Positions 46,884-55,552 of a stretch of 64,000 nt of DNA are shown here, piece by piece. The DNA comes from Paraburkholderia sabiae (lineage in GTDB: Bacteria; Pseudomonadota; Gammaproteobacteria; Burkholderiales; Burkholderiaceae), in contig NZ_CP125295.1 in NCBI RefSeq assembly GCF_030412785.1, positions 6,138,001 to 6,202,000 of the forward strand. The letters are read 5' to 3'. The stretch's first letter is position 1, and the number at the start of each line of letters is the position of its first letter. The notes under the pieces are model-generated. The model was given only the letters and a program-made list of their open reading frames with translations, was not told the origin of the DNA and searched no databases. The position numbers and the translations under genes are program-made.

Positions 46884-47495
46884 TCAGCGGCGCATCACCT
46901 TTTCCGACGGCGTCAGCGCTTCGATATAGGCCGGACGGCTGAAAATACGCTCGGCGTACTTCATCAGCGGCGCAGCGTTCTTCGACAGTTCGATGCCATA
47001 GTGATCCAGACGCCACAGCAGCGGCGCGATCGCGACGTCGAGCATCGAGAACTCTTCGCCGAGCATGTACTTGTTCTTCAGGAAGATCGGCGCGAGCTGC
47101 GTAAGACGGTCGCGGATCGCGAGGCGCGCCTTTTCGTGGTTCTTCTCGGCGGCCTTGCCCTTTTCGTTTTCGAGCGTGCCGACGTGGACGAACAGTTCCT
47201 TCTCGAAATTCAGCAGGAACAGACGCGCGCGCGCACGTTGAACGGGATCGGCCGGCATCAGCTGCGGATGCGGGAAGCGCTCGTCGATGTACTCGTTGAT
47301 GATGTTCGATTCGTACAGGATCAGATCCCGTTCGACGAGGATCGGCACCTGACCATACGGATTCATCACGGCGATGTCTTCCGGTTTGTTGAACAGGTCG
47401 ACGTCGCGGATTTCGAAGTCCATGCCCTTTTCGAACAACACCAGCCGGCAGCGCTGGGAGAACGGGCAAGTAGTGCCGGAATACAGAACCATCAT
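46884..47495 (-). CDS. sspA: Stringent starvation protein A (GST-fold)
   Basis: SspA (203 residues) is a glutathione-S-transferase-fold protein that binds RNA polymerase and supports acid and starvation responses in E. coli. The thioredoxin-like part opens MVLYSGTTCPFSQRCRLVLFEKG, then EIRDVDLFNKPEDIAVMNPYG and YESNIINEYIDERFPHP. The helical domain follows. It is likely transcribed with sspB. A branched hairpin terminator (47511-47571) separates it from petC, so it may be partly uncoupled from petABC. Confidence 0.94.
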   Translation of the reverse strand: MMVLYSGTTCPFSQRCRLVLFEKGMDFEIRDVDLFNKPEDIAVMNPYGQVPILVERDLILYESNIINEYIDERFPHPQLMPADPVQRARARLFLLNFEKELFVHVGTLENEKGKAAEKNHEKARLAIRDRLTQLAPIFLKNKYMLGEEFSMLDVAIAPLLWRLDHYGIELSKNAAPLMKYAERIFSRPAYIEALTPSEKVMRR

Positions 47496-47510
47496 GTTTG
47501 CGTTTCCTCA

Positions 47511-47571
47511 AAAAACTTAAAGGGCCAGCGAGCGGGAAAAACCGTCTTGCGGTCTTCCCTTGCGCCGGCCC
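47511..47571 (-). terminator. Branched hairpin between petC and sspA
   Basis: On the minus strand an outer stem (complement of 47563-47571 with 47522-47530, one G-U), an inner GGGAA/TTCCC stem (47534-47538 with 47555-47559) and an ACCG/CGGT stem form one long interrupted hairpin, followed by TTTAAGTTTTTT. It may terminate part of the petABC transcripts before sspA. Confidence 0.6.
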
Positions 47572-47590
47572 CACACCAGTTACGGCGTGA

Positions 47591-48346
47591 CTATTTGATA
47601 TCTTTCCAGTACGCGGCGTTCAGTCGCCAGGCGAAAAAGCTCAGAACGCCCAGGAACAGCAGCACCCACACGCCAAGCTGACGACGGGTTTTCTGCGTCG
47701 GTTCGGACATCCATGAAAGGTACGACACGAGGTCGGCCACAGCAGAATCATAATCTACCGGCGACATCGTCCCCGGCGTCACCTGCTGGAATCCCACGAA
47801 TTTCTTGACCTTTTCCTTCGTGTTTTCGTCGATATCCTCTTCGAACTTCGCCGTTCTCTGCCCCTGAAGCTGCCACAGCACGTGAGGCATGCTCACGTTC
47901 TCGTACACCATATTGTTCCAGCCGGTCGGCCGTGTGTCATCGCGGTAAAAACTGCGCAAATACGTGTACAGCCAGTCACGGTTCTTTGCCCGCGCTTCCA
48001 CCGACAGATCCGGCGGCGTCGCGCCGAACCACGCTTTCGCGTCGTCGGGGCGCATGGCGACCGTCATCGTGTTGCCGACTTTATCTGTCGTGAACAGCAG
48101 GTTCTTTTCAATTTCCTTCTGCGAAATGCCGATATCCTGCAATCGGCTATAGCGCATCAGGTTCGCGCTATGGCAATTCAGGCAGTAGTTTACAAACAAT
48201 TGGGCGCCATGCTGCAACGAGGCAATATTCTCCGCGTTGTCGGGCGCACGGTCGAGCGGAAACTCGCCTTCCGCGCGAGCAGGCGCCGTGGACAGCGCCA
48301 GCACGGTTGCACCGAGCAGCGCGAGCGTCGAAAGCAGTTTTTTCAT
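47591..48346 (-). CDS. petC: Cytochrome c1 of the bc1 complex
   Basis: Cytochrome c1 (251 residues) passes electrons from the Rieske centre to soluble cytochrome c. The signal peptide is MKKLLSTLALLGATVLALSTAPARA. The haem c motif CLNCH is in LFVNYCLNCHSANL near residue 54, and the sixth ligand Met lies in the late region (VSMPHVLW). One C-terminal anchor helix (GVWVLLFLGVLSFFAWRL) holds it in the membrane. Much of the upstream open frame overlaps petB and is a shadow. It is the last gene of petABC. Confidence 0.95.
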   Translation of the reverse strand: MKKLLSTLALLGATVLALSTAPARAEGEFPLDRAPDNAENIASLQHGAQLFVNYCLNCHSANLMRYSRLQDIGISQKEIEKNLLFTTDKVGNTMTVAMRPDDAKAWFGATPPDLSVEARAKNRDWLYTYLRSFYRDDTRPTGWNNMVYENVSMPHVLWQLQGQRTAKFEEDIDENTKEKVKKFVGFQQVTPGTMSPVDYDSAVADLVSYLSWMSEPTQKTRRQLGVWVLLFLGVLSFFAWRLNAAYWKDIK

Positions 48347-48369
48347 CGTCGTTTTCTCCTGGCTCGCGG

Positions 48370-49752
48370 TTAGTGGGGTTTGAACCGCACTCGTTCGGGC
48401 GGCTGCTTGAACTTGCCAAGCGGCGTCCAGAACGGCATGCCGAGGAAAAACGCGAAGTAGACCAGCGCGCAGATCTGCGCGATCAGCGTCGCGGCCGGCG
48501 ACGGCGGCTTCGTGCCGAGGAACGCCAGCGTCAGGAACGCCAGCACGAAGATGCCGTAAAACACCTTGTGGAAGAACGGCCGGTAACGGATCGACTTCAC
48601 GGGCGACCGGTCGAGCCAAGGCAGGAAAAACAACGACACCACCGCGCTGCCCATCACCACGACACCCCAGAACTTCGACTCGGTGAACGCCATCGCGAGG
48701 ATCACGAGAATGGCCAGCACGGGCAGCCCGAGCTTCCACTTGCCGCGTGCACGGATCAGCGCGAACAGCCCGAGCAGGCCGATCACGACCATCAGCACGA
48801 TCTTGAACGGATCGGTGGTTGCGCGGAGCATCGCGTAGAAGGCGGTGAAGTACCAGACGGGCGCGATTTCAGGCGGCGTCTGCAGCGGGTTGGCGGGGAC
48901 GAAGTTGTTCGACTCGAGGAAGTAGCCGCCCATCTCCGGCGCAAAGAAGATGATCGCCGCGAACACCATCAGGAACACGCACACGCCCATGAAGTCGTGC
49001 ACGGAGTAGTACGGATGGAACGGAATGCCGTCGAGCGGGATGCCCTTCGCGTCCTTCTTTGCCTTGATCTCGATGCCGTCGGGGTTGTTCGACCCCACTT
49101 CGTGCAGCGCGACGATATGCGCGACCACCAGCCCGAGCAGCACGAGCGGAATCGCGATCACGTGAAACGCGAAGAAGCGGTTCAGCGTGACGTCCGACAC
49201 GACGTAGTCGCCGCGAATCCACAGCGACAGGTCCGGGCCAACAAACGGAATCGCCGAGAACAGGTTCACGATCACCTGCGCGCCCCAGTACGACATCTGG
49301 CCCCACGGCAGCAGGTAACCGAAGAACGCCTCGGCCATCAGGCACAGGAAGATCGCGCAGCCGAAAATCCACACCAGCTCGCGCGGCTTGCGATACGAGC
49401 CGTACAGCAGCCCGCGGAACATGTGCAGATACACGACGACGAAGAACATCGACGCGCCCGTGGAGTGCATGTAGCGGATCAGCCAGCCCCACGGCACCTC
49501 GCGCATGATGTACTCGACCGAGGCGAACGCGAGCGTCGCGTCGGGCTTGTAGTTCATCGTCAGGAAGATGCCCGTGACGATCTGGTTGACCAGCACCAGC
49601 AGGGCAAGCGAACCGAAGAAGTACCAGAAGTTGAAGTTCTTCGGCGCGTAGTACTCGGAGACGTGAGCTTTCCAGGTCGCCGTCATCGGAAAGCGGCGAT
49701 CGATCCAGCCCGTCAGACCCGTTGTTTCTACTTCCTTTTCGGTCGTCGCCAT
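48370..49752 (-). CDS. petB: Cytochrome b of the bc1 complex
   Basis: Cytochrome b (460 residues) carries haems bL and bH and the two quinone sites. Bis-His ligands are in helices 2 and 4: RYMHSTGASMFFVVVYLHMFRG and NRFFAFHVIAIPLVLLGLVVAHIV. The Qo motif PEWY is here PVWYFTAFYAMLRA (Val for Glu-neighbouring residue noted by eye; check). GQMSYWGAQVIVNLFS marks the Qo side. The start overlaps the petA stop by one base. It is the full-length single polypeptide of proteobacterial bc1 complexes. Oddity: the PEWY Glu position reads as Val in this reading. Confidence 0.94.
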   Translation of the reverse strand: MATTEKEVETTGLTGWIDRRFPMTATWKAHVSEYYAPKNFNFWYFFGSLALLVLVNQIVTGIFLTMNYKPDATLAFASVEYIMREVPWGWLIRYMHSTGASMFFVVVYLHMFRGLLYGSYRKPRELVWIFGCAIFLCLMAEAFFGYLLPWGQMSYWGAQVIVNLFSAIPFVGPDLSLWIRGDYVVSDVTLNRFFAFHVIAIPLVLLGLVVAHIVALHEVGSNNPDGIEIKAKKDAKGIPLDGIPFHPYYSVHDFMGVCVFLMVFAAIIFFAPEMGGYFLESNNFVPANPLQTPPEIAPVWYFTAFYAMLRATTDPFKIVLMVVIGLLGLFALIRARGKWKLGLPVLAILVILAMAFTESKFWGVVVMGSAVVSLFFLPWLDRSPVKSIRYRPFFHKVFYGIFVLAFLTLAFLGTKPPSPAATLIAQICALVYFAFFLGMPFWTPLGKFKQPPERVRFKPH

Positions 49753-50369
49753 TACGCTTCTCCTTTCTCGTCCTTGCCGATCACGAGCGTGTTGCCTGTG
49801 ATCATGTAGGGCGGGATATCGAGGTTTTGCGGCGCAGGTTTGTTCTTGAAGACGCGGCCGGCCAGGTCGTACGTCGAGCCATGGCACGGGCACAGGAAGC
49901 CGCCCGGCCAGTCGTCGGGCAGATTGGGCTGTGCGCCTTCCTGGAAGCGCGGGGTCGGCGTGCAGCCCAGATGGGTGCACACCGCGACGGCAACGAAAAG
50001 GTTCTTGTGTTCGGGGCGCGAGCGGAACTCGTTCTTCGTGTAGTCCGGCTCGGGCATCGAAAACGGATTCTTGCTTTCCGGATCGGCGACTTCCTTGTCG
50101 GCCTTCTGAACGTCGGCCAACTGCTTGTCCGTGCGATTGATGATCCAGACGGGCTTGCCGCGCCAGGCGACCGTCATCATGTCGCCGGGCTTCAGATTGG
50201 AGATATCGACTTCGACGGGGGCACCCGCCGCTTTGGCTTTTTCGGATGGTGCAAACGAACTAACAAAGGGTACGACGGTGGCGACGCCTCCGATGCCACC
50301 TGCTACGGTCGTCGCAATCAGCCAGCTACGGCGGCCGCCATCGACGCGTTCATCTTCCTTGTCTCGCAT
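49752..50369 (-). CDS. petA: Ubiquinol-cytochrome c reductase iron-sulfur subunit (Rieske protein)
   Basis: The Rieske protein (205 residues) holds a [2Fe-2S] cluster. The ligand boxes are CTHLGC (VCTHLGCTPTPRF) and CPCHGS (FLCPCHGSTYDLAG). The N-terminus has GGRRSWLIATTVAGG, a twin-arginine-type signal anchor, so it probably uses TatABC encoded 3 kb away. The start at 50369 (MRDKEDERVDGGRR) is the form seen in relatives; a longer frame from 50447 lacks a ribosome site. It is the first gene of petABC. Confidence 0.94.
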   Translation of the reverse strand: MRDKEDERVDGGRRSWLIATTVAGGIGGVATVVPFVSSFAPSEKAKAAGAPVEVDISNLKPGDMMTVAWRGKPVWIINRTDKQLADVQKADKEVADPESKNPFSMPEPDYTKNEFRSRPEHKNLFVAVAVCTHLGCTPTPRFQEGAQPNLPDDWPGGFLCPCHGSTYDLAGRVFKNKPAPQNLDIPPYMITGNTLVIGKDEKGEA

Positions 50370-50480
50370 CACACGCCCCACTTCTGAGTTGGATTTTTCC
50401 TTCACGTCGGGTCTACCGCCGCTAGTTTGCTCGAATGGAGTCGGCATTTACAAGGGCCGATTGCCAAAAACCGTGCGAAG

Positions 50481-50543
50481 TCATTGATAAATCAGGGTTT
50501 CCCCGCACGGATCGCAAACCTTTTTACGGCTTTTATTAAGCAT
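50481..50543 (-). CDS. Possible 20-residue leader ORF upstream of petA
   Basis: On the minus strand GGAGG stands two bases before an ATG (50541-50543) that opens a 20-codon frame (MLNKSRKKVC...) with two Cys in CDPC, ending at TGA (50481-50483). CCGTGCG (50471-50477) and CGCACGG (50504-50510) form an inverted repeat that overlaps its end. It lies 110-175 bp before petA in the probable 5' leader. The ribosome site is closer to the ATG than usual, so it may be chance. Confidence 0.25.
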   Translation of the reverse strand: MLNKSRKKVCDPCGETLIYQ

Positions 50544-50588
50544 TTCCTCCGTTTTTCAAACCTTTTGATCGCGTAATCCTGCCGATAT

Positions 50589-51335
50589 TCAAACTGGATT
50601 ATGAATATCTATAAACAGGTGTTCGAGCTCGAACTGTTCGGACAGATGCGTACCCAGCGCCTGCACGCCGTAGCGCTCGGTGGCGTGGTGTCCCGCGGAA
50701 ATGAATGCGACGCCGCTTTCCGCCGACATATGCGTGACCTGCTCCGAAATTTCGCCTGTCAGGTAGACGTCGGCGCCTGCATCGATGGCGGCTTCGAAGT
50801 AGCCCTGCGCCCCGCCCGTGCACCACGCGACGCGGCGCAGGTTCTTGTCGGGGTCGCCCAATACGAGCGGCGTGCGGCCGAGCGTCTGCTCGACTTCGGC
50901 GGTGAAGTGACTGAGCGTGATCGGCATCGGCAGCGTGCTCATCCAGCCGATGTCATTGTCGCCGAAGCGGCCATCGGGGATCAGGCCGAACTTCGCGCCG
51001 AGCTGCGCGTTGTTGCCGTAGAGGGGATGGTCGTCGAGCGGCAGATGGAACGCGAACAGGTTCAGGTCGTTCGCGAGCAGCGCCTTGAGCCGGTGATATT
51101 TGCGGCCCGTAATTTGCGGCGCCTCGTTGCGCCAGAAGTAGCCATGATGGACGAGCACGGCGTCGGCGCCCCACTCCAGCGCGGCTTCCAGAAAGGCCAG
51201 CGACGCCGTCACCCCCGTCGCGATTTTCTCGATCCTGCGTCGCCCTTCGACTTGCAGACCGTTCGGGCAATAGTCCTTGAAGCGAGAGATTTCAAGGAGG
51301 TTGTTCAAGTACAATTCGAGTTCGATCCGATCCAT
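50589..51335 (-). CDS. Nif3-like dinuclear metal centre hexameric protein
   Basis: This protein of 248 residues matches the Nif3/YbgI (GTP cyclohydrolase I-like fold) family. Metal-site elements are [11 protein letters not shown] near residue 65, [16 protein letters not shown] with the HxxxD pattern, and late [15 protein letters not shown] and [11 protein letters not shown]. The start is the ATG at 51335, six bases after AGAGG; a GTG two codons upstream would add M-Y only. The biological role is unsettled. It is divergent from the DegS-like gene with only 19 bp between starts. Confidence 0.9.
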   Translation of the reverse strand: MDRIELELYLNNLLEISRFKDYCPNGLQVEGRRRIEKIATGVTASLAFLEAALEWGADAVLVHHGYFWRNEAPQITGRKYHRLKALLANDLNLFAFHLPLDDHPLYGNNAQLGAKFGLIPDGRFGDNDIGWMSTLPMPITLSHFTAEVEQTLGRTPLVLGDPDKNLRRVAWCTGGAQGYFEAAIDAGADVYLTGEISEQVTHMSAESGVAFISAGHHATERYGVQALGTHLSEQFELEHLFIDIHNPV

Positions 51336-51354
51336 ATACACCTCTAATTTTCAG

Positions 51355-52563
51355 ATGCTCAGACGCTTTTGGCTGTTCTTCGCCCAGGCGGTGACCGTGC
51401 TGCTGGCGCTGATGTTCATCATTGCGACCCTCAAACCGCAGTGGCTGCAACGTCAAGGGCAGTTCGGCAAGCAGCTGGCCGAGCCGATCGTCGCGCTCCG
51501 AGAGGTGGCACCCGGAATGGGCAGCGGCGGCCAGGTCCAGAATTCCTACGCCGACGCGGCGCAAAAGGCGATGCCCGCCGTCGTCAACGTCTTCTCCAGC
51601 AAGGACGGTTCACTCCCGCCCGACCCGCGCGCAAAAGACCCGCTGTTCCGTTACTTCTTCGGCGACAAGAACAAAAAGCAGCAAGAGCAACCCGCGGCCA
51701 ACCTCGGCTCGGGAGTTATCGTGAGTTCGGAAGGTTACATTCTAACGAACCAGCATGTCGTCGACGGCGCGGATCAGATCGAAATCGCACTCGCCGACGG
51801 CCGCACCACGAATGCCAAGGTGATCGGCGTCGATCCCGAAACCGATCTGGCCGTGCTCAAGGTCAACATGACCAACCTGCCCACCATCACGCTCGGCCGC
51901 ATGGATCAGACCCGCGTCGGCGACGTGGTGCTCGCGATCGGCAATCCGTTCGGCGTTGGACAGACGGTCACGATGGGCATCGTCAGCGCGCTCGGCCGGA
52001 ATCACCTCGGCATCAACACGTTCGAGAACTTTATCCAGACCGACGCGCCGATCAATCCGGGTAACTCCGGCGGTGCGCTCGTCGACGTGAACGGCAATCT
52101 GCTCGGCATCAACACGGCGATCTACTCGCGCTCGGGCGGCTCGCTCGGCATCGGCTTTGCGATTCCCGTGTCGACGGCGCGCAGCGTGCTGGAGAGCATC
52201 ATCACGACGGGCTCGGTGACGCGCGGCTGGATCGGCGTCGAACCGCAGGACGTGACGCCGGAAATTGCCGAATCGTTCGGGCTCGAGCAGAAATCGGGCG
52301 CGATCGTCGCGGGCGTGCTGAAAGGCGGTCCGGCCGACAAGGCCGGCATCAAGCCGGGCGACATCCTGGTATCCGTGAACGGTCAGGACATCACCGATAC
52401 GACGCGTCTGCTGAACGTGATCGCGCAGATCAAGCCGGGCACCGACGCGAAGGTGCATCTGGTGCGCAAGAACAAGGAAATGGATCTGACGGTGATGATC
52501 GGCAAGCGTCCGCCGCCGCCGAAGCAGCCTTCCGACGAAGGCGACGACGAAGACGGCGGTTGA
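51355..52563 (+). CDS. DegS/DegQ-type periplasmic serine protease (S1C family, one PDZ)
   Basis: This protein of 402 residues has an N-terminal membrane anchor (residues 5-27), a trypsin-like domain and one PDZ domain. The triad is His in LTNQHVVDGAD, Asp in DPETDLAVLKV, and Ser in NPGNSGGALVDV. The PDZ (about 290-380) has GAIVAGVLKGGPADKAGIKPGD. The membrane anchor with one PDZ resembles DegS, the sigma-E pathway protease, though MucD-like roles are possible. The tail is acidic (DEGDDEDGG). The frame also opens at 51277, but this overlaps the Nif3 gene, so 51355 is chosen although its ribosome site is weak. Confidence 0.92.
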   Translation: MLRRFWLFFAQAVTVLLALMFIIATLKPQWLQRQGQFGKQLAEPIVALREVAPGMGSGGQVQNSYADAAQKAMPAVVNVFSSKDGSLPPDPRAKDPLFRYFFGDKNKKQQEQPAANLGSGVIVSSEGYILTNQHVVDGADQIEIALADGRTTNAKVIGVDPETDLAVLKVNMTNLPTITLGRMDQTRVGDVVLAIGNPFGVGQTVTMGIVSALGRNHLGINTFENFIQTDAPINPGNSGGALVDVNGNLLGINTAIYSRSGGSLGIGFAIPVSTARSVLESIITTGSVTRGWIGVEPQDVTPEIAESFGLEQKSGAIVAGVLKGGPADKAGIKPGDILVSVNGQDITDTTRLLNVIAQIKPGTDAKVHLVRKNKEMDLTVMIGKRPPPPKQPSDEGDDEDGG

Positions 52564-52594
52564 GGTCTAGCCGCACTGCACGGCCATGCAAGGC

Positions 52595-52631
52595 AAAAAG
52601 GGCAGTCTCCAACGGAGCACTGCCCTTTTTT
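52595..52631. terminator. Intrinsic terminator between the DegS-like gene and tatC
   Basis: AAAAGGGCAGT and ACTGCCCTTTT (52596-52606 with 52619-52629) enclose a CTCC/GGAG inner stem. Long A- and T-runs make it bidirectional for these converging genes. Confidence 0.9.
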
Positions 52632-52661
52632 GTTGCCCGAACGACGCGGTTCCTGAAACCG

Positions 52662-53441
52662 CTAACCCGCCGGGTTCCCTTCGTTCTCCGCCGGCGCCAC
52701 AGGCTTGCTGACGAAGAGCCGCGCCGCGATGATGCCCGCCTCGTACAGCACGATCAGCGGGATCGCGAGAATCAGTTGCGAGAACACGTCCGGCGGCGTC
52801 ACCACGGCCGAAATCACGAACGCACCGACGATCACGTAAGGACGGATCTCCTTGAGCTTCTTGATCGTCAGAATGTTCATGCGCACGAGCAGCACGACGA
52901 CGATCGGCACTTCGAACGTCACGCCGAAGGCAATGAACATCGTCAGCACGAAACTCAGGTAATTGTCGATATCGGTGGTCATCTCCGCGCCGAGCGGCGC
53001 GTTGTAGTGCGCCATCACGCGGAAGATGGTCGGAAACACGACAAAGTACGCGAACGCCATGCCGCACAGAAACAGCGTATAGCTGCTGCCGACCAGCGGC
53101 CCGACCAGCTTCTTCTCATGCTGATACAGCCCTGGCGCGACGAACGCCCAGATCTGATACAGCACGATGGGCAGCGCGATCACGAAAGCGACGAGCATCG
53201 TCACCTTCATCGGCACGAAGAACGAGCCGGTGACGTCGGTGACGATCATCTTGCCGTCCTTCGGCAGATTGTTCATCAGCGGGCGCGCGAGCAGCCGGAA
53301 GATGTCGGGTGCCCAGTAGACGAGCCCGACGAACACGACGATCACCGCGATACCCGCCCGCATGATGCGGTCGCGTAGTTCGACGAGATGCGAGATGAAG
53401 GTCTCTTCAGCGCCTTCGTTCTGGTTTTGGGGGTCGCTCAC
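52662..53441 (-). CDS. tatC: Twin-arginine translocase subunit TatC
   Basis: TatC (259 residues) is the multispan receptor for twin-arginine signals. It begins with cytoplasmic FISHLVELRDRIMRAG, which includes the conserved HLxELRxR sequence. Six hydrophobic helices follow, among them ILAIPLIVLYEAG near the end and periplasmic loop residues in FVAPGLYQHEKK (conserved FVAPGL). It is the last gene of tatABC on this strand and is 42 bp from tatB. Confidence 0.96.
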   Translation of the reverse strand: MSDPQNQNEGAEETFISHLVELRDRIMRAGIAVIVVFVGLVYWAPDIFRLLARPLMNNLPKDGKMIVTDVTGSFFVPMKVTMLVAFVIALPIVLYQIWAFVAPGLYQHEKKLVGPLVGSSYTLFLCGMAFAYFVVFPTIFRVMAHYNAPLGAEMTTDIDNYLSFVLTMFIAFGVTFEVPIVVVLLVRMNILTIKKLKEIRPYVIVGAFVISAVVTPPDVFSQLILAIPLIVLYEAGIIAARLFVSKPVAPAENEGNPAG

Positions 53442-53483
53442 ACCGGCCCTCGGTTGGAATTTGATGCGCGGGACATCGGAAGA

Positions 53484-54035
53484 TCAGAAGAAGCGCGTCG
53501 GCCGGCGCAGGCTGACGGGCGTATGCCGCGCGACGCGCGCCGCGCCCGACTGCACGCGTGTGCGTCGCGAGACTGCGCGCTTGTACCAGGTCGGCGTAGC
53601 CGTCTGCTTGACGCGCCAGTTCTTGCGTTTCGGCGCGGCCACGCTCGGGCTCGACCACAATGCGCCGCCGTACGACGAACTGGAAGACCCGTCCGCGGCG
53701 GAAGCGAGGGCTTCCGTCGCGCCGCCTGCAACGCTCGGCGACACCGACGTGCCCTGCGACCACGCCTCGTTCAGTTCGGTTTCGTGCTTGCGCAGATTGT
53801 CGTGAATCGTGGTCTCGACGTTTTGTGCCGCCGACTCGAACTCGGTCTTCATGCGACGCAATTCATCGAGTTCGATTTCACGCGTGACTTCGGCCTTCAC
53901 GTCGTTGATATAGCGTTGTGCGCGGCCGAATAGCGCGCCCGCCGTGCGGGCCACGCGCGGCAAGCGCTCAGGCCCGAGCACGACCAGCGCGACCACGCCG
54001 ATCAACGCCATCTTGGTCAAACCGAGGTCCAGCAT
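53484..54035 (-). CDS. tatB: Sec-independent protein translocase subunit TatB
   Basis: TatB (183 residues) has a short N-terminal helix (MLDLGLTKMALIGVVALVVL) and the conserved GPERLPRVARTAG amphipathic helix, then a long charged coiled segment and a low-complexity, probably disordered tail (from residue 100, Ser/Ala/Gly-rich, then Arg-rich). It links TatC to substrates. The tail length varies in the family. It is in line with tatA 55 bp upstream and tatC 42 bp downstream. Confidence 0.93.
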   Translation of the reverse strand: MLDLGLTKMALIGVVALVVLGPERLPRVARTAGALFGRAQRYINDVKAEVTREIELDELRRMKTEFESAAQNVETTIHDNLRKHETELNEAWSQGTSVSPSVAGGATEALASAADGSSSSSYGGALWSSPSVAAPKRKNWRVKQTATPTWYKRAVSRRTRVQSGAARVARHTPVSLRRPTRFF

Positions 54036-54090
54036 GGATTGGGCTTCCCGTCAGTGCGCGCGTGTCAGCGCAAGCTCGGCTGGCGCCGGA

Positions 54091-54327
54091 TTAGCGGGAA
54101 TCGCCGGAATGCGGCGCCTTTTCCTTTGCGTCGACATCGACGGTGTTTGTACGCGACAGCTGGTCACGCTGCTGTCCTTCAGGCGTTTCGTTTTCCTTCA
54201 TGCCTTCCTTGAAGCCCTTCACCGCGCCACCCAGATCAGTGCCGATATTGCGCAGCTTCTTCGTGCCGAACACCAGAGCGACGATCAGCAAAACGATCAG
54301 CCAGTGCCAAATACTCAACGAACCCAT
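54091..54327 (-). CDS. tatA: Twin-arginine translocase subunit TatA
   Basis: TatA (78 residues) forms the pore. It has the N-terminal helix [21 protein letters not shown], the [14 protein letters not shown] hinge with the conserved FG, and an amphipathic helix [13 protein letters not shown]. An AAGGAGATTTTT site precedes the ATG at 54327; an in-frame upstream extension to 54402 is discarded. With tatB and tatC it completes the Tat system. Confidence 0.95.
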   Translation of the reverse strand: MGSLSIWHWLIVLLIVALVFGTKKLRNIGTDLGGAVKGFKEGMKENETPEGQQRDQLSRTNTVDVDAKEKAPHSGDSR

Positions 54328-54641
54328 AAAAATCTCCTTAACCCCCGCCGTCGTACTTGAGCGACGGCAACTGTGTGCCTTGCGGCCTGAATCGAAGCGC
54401 ATATTCAGGCGCGCCCCGTTTGCGAAACTACCGCCGACGCCTGTTTATTTCGTCGGCGCCCTCGGTCCCATTATGAACACGTCTGCGAGTCGCTGTCGTT
54501 ACATCCCTACATAAAATAACGGCCTCGCAGCGCCGGACTCGCCATTGTGCGTAGTCAAAAAGCGTATGCGGCGAATCTTTGTCGAGCGGCCTGGCGCTGC
54601 GCGTACGCTGACGCACTCACTTCCCGCCCTGCCGACCGCTT
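54328..54641. other. Intergenic region between hinT and tatA with one hairpin
   Basis: The 314-bp gap includes CGCCGACG (54432-54439) and CGTCGGCG (54451-54458), a perfect 8-bp inverted repeat with an 11-base loop but no T-run. It may be an attenuator, an operator of tatABC or an RNA structure. No further gene is supported; a Lys/Arg-rich short frame on the plus strand near 54545 has no ribosome site. Confidence 0.4.
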
Positions 54642-55007
54642 TCAGCCCATCCTCAGCCACGGGCGCGGTCCCGCCAGCAGATGCGCGTGCAGGTGATAGA
54701 CCTCCTGACCGCCACCCGGCCCCGTATTGATGACCGTGCGGAAACCCGTCTGTCCACCCTTGTACGCGACGCCCAGCTGGTCGGCGAGACGCGCAACCAA
54801 TATCAACATTTTACCAAGCAGGGCGGAATCGCTCTCGGTACAGTCCGACAGCGTCTCGATGTGCTTGCGCGGTATCACGAGCACATGCGTTTCGGCCGCT
54901 GGACGGATGTCGCGGAACGCGAGGAACTCGTCGTCTTCGTGGACTTTCGTCGACGGGATCTCGCCCGCGGCGATCTTGCAGAAAAGGCAGTTCGGATCGT
55001 GGCTCAT
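54642..55007 (-). CDS. hinT: HIT-family nucleotide-binding protein (HinT)
   Basis: This protein of 121 residues has the histidine triad HLHAHLL near residue 107, preceded by RTVINTGPGGGQEVYHLH. It opens CLFCKIAAGEIPSTKV and has the HVLVIPRKHI strand. Family members hydrolyse adenosine phosphoramidates and AMP-lysine. The gene lies between the DUF4870 protein and tatA on the his-tat strand. Confidence 0.94.
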   Translation of the reverse strand: MSHDPNCLFCKIAAGEIPSTKVHEDDEFLAFRDIRPAAETHVLVIPRKHIETLSDCTESDSALLGKMLILVARLADQLGVAYKGGQTGFRTVINTGPGGGQEVYHLHAHLLAGPRPWLRMG

Positions 55008-55053
55008 GATCTTGATGGACGGCGAGCGCGGCGCGCGCCCGATGCGGCGCGGG

Positions 55054-55449
55054 TCAGAACCAGCCGCGCGGATTCGTCAGCGGCTTGTTGTCGTACAGGA
55101 ACAGCCAGCCTTTGATAATACGGTACAACGTCCAGATCGCGACAGCCCACAGGATGGGCACGCCGATCAGCACGATAAAGAGCGCGACGCCGATCAGATG
55201 GCCGATCAGTCCCATCCAGAACGTGCGGATCTGCCAGTCGAAATGCTGCTCGTACGGCGTGCCGACGGTCTCCGGCCGCTTGATGTAATTGAGGATGATC
55301 GCGACCAGCACCGAAATGCCGCCTGTCAGCCAATACACGGCATAAAGCGCGTAGATGATGTGAGTCAGCGTGCGCAGACTGCGCTGCCGGTCGATCTCGA
55401 CCGCGCTCTGATACGACGGAGGCGGATATCCGCCGTGCGACTGTTCCAT
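55054..55449 (-). CDS. DUF4870-family small membrane protein
   Basis: The 131-residue protein has a short Gly/Pro/Ser-rich cytoplasmic N-terminus and three membrane segments: IYALYAVYWLTGGISVLVAIIL, WMGLIGHLIGVALFIVLIG and ILWAVAIWTLYRIIKG. A conserved HFDWQIRTFW separates the first two. The start at 55449 (MEQSHGGYPPP) follows AGGAGGACG; upstream in-frame residues from 55605 are unlike the family. It ends the his gene cluster before hinT. Function unknown. Confidence 0.82.
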   Translation of the reverse strand: MEQSHGGYPPPSYQSAVEIDRQRSLRTLTHIIYALYAVYWLTGGISVLVAIILNYIKRPETVGTPYEQHFDWQIRTFWMGLIGHLIGVALFIVLIGVPILWAVAIWTLYRIIKGWLFLYDNKPLTNPRGWF

Positions 55450-55552
55450 GCTTGCGTCCTCCTGGAGGGTGCGAGTGGATGCCAATTGCAATGTCGTGCC
55501 GACAGCGTGATTTTCAAGGCTGCCGCGGCCCAGTTGCCGCTCAGTCCGCTGC

